Source of the DNA: Chitinophagales bacterium
Lineage (GTDB): Bacteria > Bacteroidota > Bacteroidia > Chitinophagales > JADIYW01
Direction of reading: 5' to 3'
DNA: 64,000 nt
NCBI GenBank assembly: GCA_023957235.1
Contig: JAMLHI010000002.1
Location: forward strand, 263,836-327,835
Shown: piece after piece, positions 63,069 to 64,000 of the stretch
Position numbering within the stretch: the stretch's first letter is position 1
Layout: the number at the start of each line of letters is the position of its first letter
Notes under the pieces: model-generated
Databases searched by the model: none
What the model saw: the letters and a program-made list of their open reading frames with translations, nothing else
What the model was told of the DNA's origin: nothing
Translations under genes and position numbers: made by a program

Positions 63069-64000
63069 CTATTTGTTCAAAAATAGTTTTTGTTGAGCTA
63101 AAATCTCATTTTCCGCATTCAAAGCTTCAACTATATAAAATCCATTTGCTCTAGGCAATCCTCCCAAATCTATTACATAAGGAAAATGTTGAGATTTGGC
63201 ATATAAAACGATATGTCCCATCATATCAATAATTCTAATTTTTCGAATCAGATTGATATCAAAATTTTGCTCACCTAGCACAAAATAATCAGTAGCAGGA
63301 TTAGGAAATATACTTAGTTCCTTTATCACTCTTGGTTGAACTTGTTGCAAATTGACTTGAGCAGGATTACACTCCAATAGACTGAACATGAAATGAGCAA
63401 CGCTATTCATCACATTATCAAAATTGGGAGTATATGCCCCTCCGTCTTTGATATATGGCACTGTTCCCATCCCTTTGATCATATTATTAACATTGTAAAT
63501 CCCTTGCCTATCCATTTGTCTAGCTAAAACATAAGATCCCATCATAATAGGCATTGTGATAATTCCTAGCGGCCTTCCATAATAGCTAGGCAGCATTTGA
63601 TCATTGATATATTGAATATTTAACAAAGGAATATCACGATTATTATTGACAAAGTTTTTATCTAAAATTGCACCAGCAATATTTATCACGCCTTTTACTT
63701 TAGTGGAATATCCTTCATTACCACTATTACCATCTAAACCTCCTACATCATTGATATATCTGCTCAGCAAAAAATCTTTTTCATCAATATCATCCAAATA
63801 TGCAACCTGAAGCGCAGTAACTGCACCTGCTGAAACCCCACCCAAAAAAATCTGATTGGTATCTATTCTGTATGGATTACCCCATTCCCTAGCCTGCTTA
63901 TAAAAAAAGCGAATGGCAGCCTTTGCATCTTGAGACGCTCTTAGAGAGGCTTTCAACATCAATTCACTGAACACTAAAGCTAAATAATTATCTTCCAACC
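63069..64000 (-). CDS. T9SS-secreted carboxylesterase-like hydrolase (5' end outside window)
   Basis: This is an incomplete gene: the frame is open to the right edge with no ATG at the start of the visible part, so the N-terminus lies beyond the window. The visible 310 residues carry QDAKAAIRFFYKQAREWG and IFLGGVSAGAVTALQVAYL, the nucleophile elbow GxSxG of alpha/beta-hydrolases of the carboxylesterase type. A C-terminal T9SS sorting domain (from ELSIFPNPATDYFVLG, about the last 80 residues) ends FLNK. It should be secreted through T9SS. The substrate is unknown. Confidence 0.85.
   Translation of the reverse strand, partial: LEDNYLALVFSELMLKASLRASQDAKAAIRFFYKQAREWGNPYRIDTNQIFLGGVSAGAVTALQVAYLDDIDEKDFLLSRYINDVGGLDGNSGNEGYSTKVKGVINIAGAILDKNFVNNNRDIPLLNIQYINDQMLPSYYGRPLGIITMPIMMGSYVLARQMDRQGIYNVNNMIKGMGTVPYIKDGGAYTPNFDNVMNSVAHFMFSLLECNPAQVNLQQVQPRVIKELSIFPNPATDYFVLGEQNFDINLIRKIRIIDMMGHIVLYAKSQHFPYVIDLGGLPRANGFYIVEALNAENEILAQQKLFLNK

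Overview
The window is a stretch of a low-GC Bacteroidota chromosome, most like the Saprospiria/Chitinophagia/Cytophagia side of the phylum. Four things point there: type IX secretion (T9SS) C-terminal sorting domains on two secreted enzymes and a T9SS plug-like protein; a large TonB-dependent receptor with an N-terminal carboxypeptidase-regulatory-like domain; near absence of Shine-Dalgarno sequences; and a recurrent promoter -7 element TAnnTTTG close upstream of start codons. No rRNA, tRNA, CRISPR array, transposase, integrase or phage gene was found.

Layout. 1-6.9 kb: dnaA; a split 5'-nucleotidase in two genes plus a small membrane protein; an A-type Fe-S carrier; HU; and an ECF sigma factor - folE - flavin reductase operon. 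6.9-8.7 kb: a HigBA-type toxin-antitoxin pair flanked by an inverted 10-bp motif and a long imperfect palindrome, then a FrnE-type DsbA protein. 8.7-13.7 kb: a lipoprotein lipase, a small membrane protein, a cytochrome b561-like protein, a His-rich lipoprotein, an alcohol dehydrogenase and an orphan 105-residue gene. 13.7-17.3 kb: a DUF4139 protein and a sulfotransferase-WecG/TagA glycosyltransferase pair. 17.3-20.2 kb: hisA, hisF and bifunctional hisB. 20.4-26.6 kb: T9SS plug-like protein, YqgE/AlgH, serA and a TonB-dependent receptor. 27.0-34.8 kb: a very tight six-gene minus-strand operon for a surface polysaccharide (nucleotide-sugar dehydrogenase, rfbB, giant SLBB export protein, Wzz-like protein, rfbC, cysQ). 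35-37.6 kb: waaA (Kdo transferase), an acidic hypothetical protein and thymidine kinase.

37.8-43.0 kb is the most distinctive part. It is a co-directional cluster that looks like a nitric-oxide/nitrosative-stress and Fe-S repair module. It holds an array of four DUF2249 domains leading into a ScdA_N-hemerythrin (RIC/YtfE-like) protein, a DUF1858-DUF2249 protein, a polytopic heme-copper-oxidase/NnrS-like membrane protein, a SufT/MIP18-like Fe-S assembly factor, a three-cysteine Rrf2 regulator (NsrR/IscR type) and a cupin. The RIC-like protein is split over three reading frames by two -1 shifts. Each lies in frame on a canonical -1 slippery heptamer (A_AAA_AAG and U_UUA_AAA). Programmed frameshifting, gene decay and homopolymer under-calling in the assembly cannot be separated from sequence alone.

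43.0-64.0 kb is mostly central metabolism and envelope functions: a patatin-like lipase, aconitase, an MscS channel, an acyl-CoA dehydrogenase with a fused SCP2 domain, isocitrate dehydrogenase kinase/phosphatase (aceK), a PaaI-type thioesterase, guaA, and a ligand-binding-like lipoprotein. Then come 18 tandem copies of a heptamer, a TPR histidine kinase/LuxR-type regulator pair, a T9SS-secreted pappalysin-like protease, a Ste24/M48 protease, purK, a secreted endonuclease/phosphatase-fold protein, and a T9SS-secreted esterase cut by the right edge of the window.
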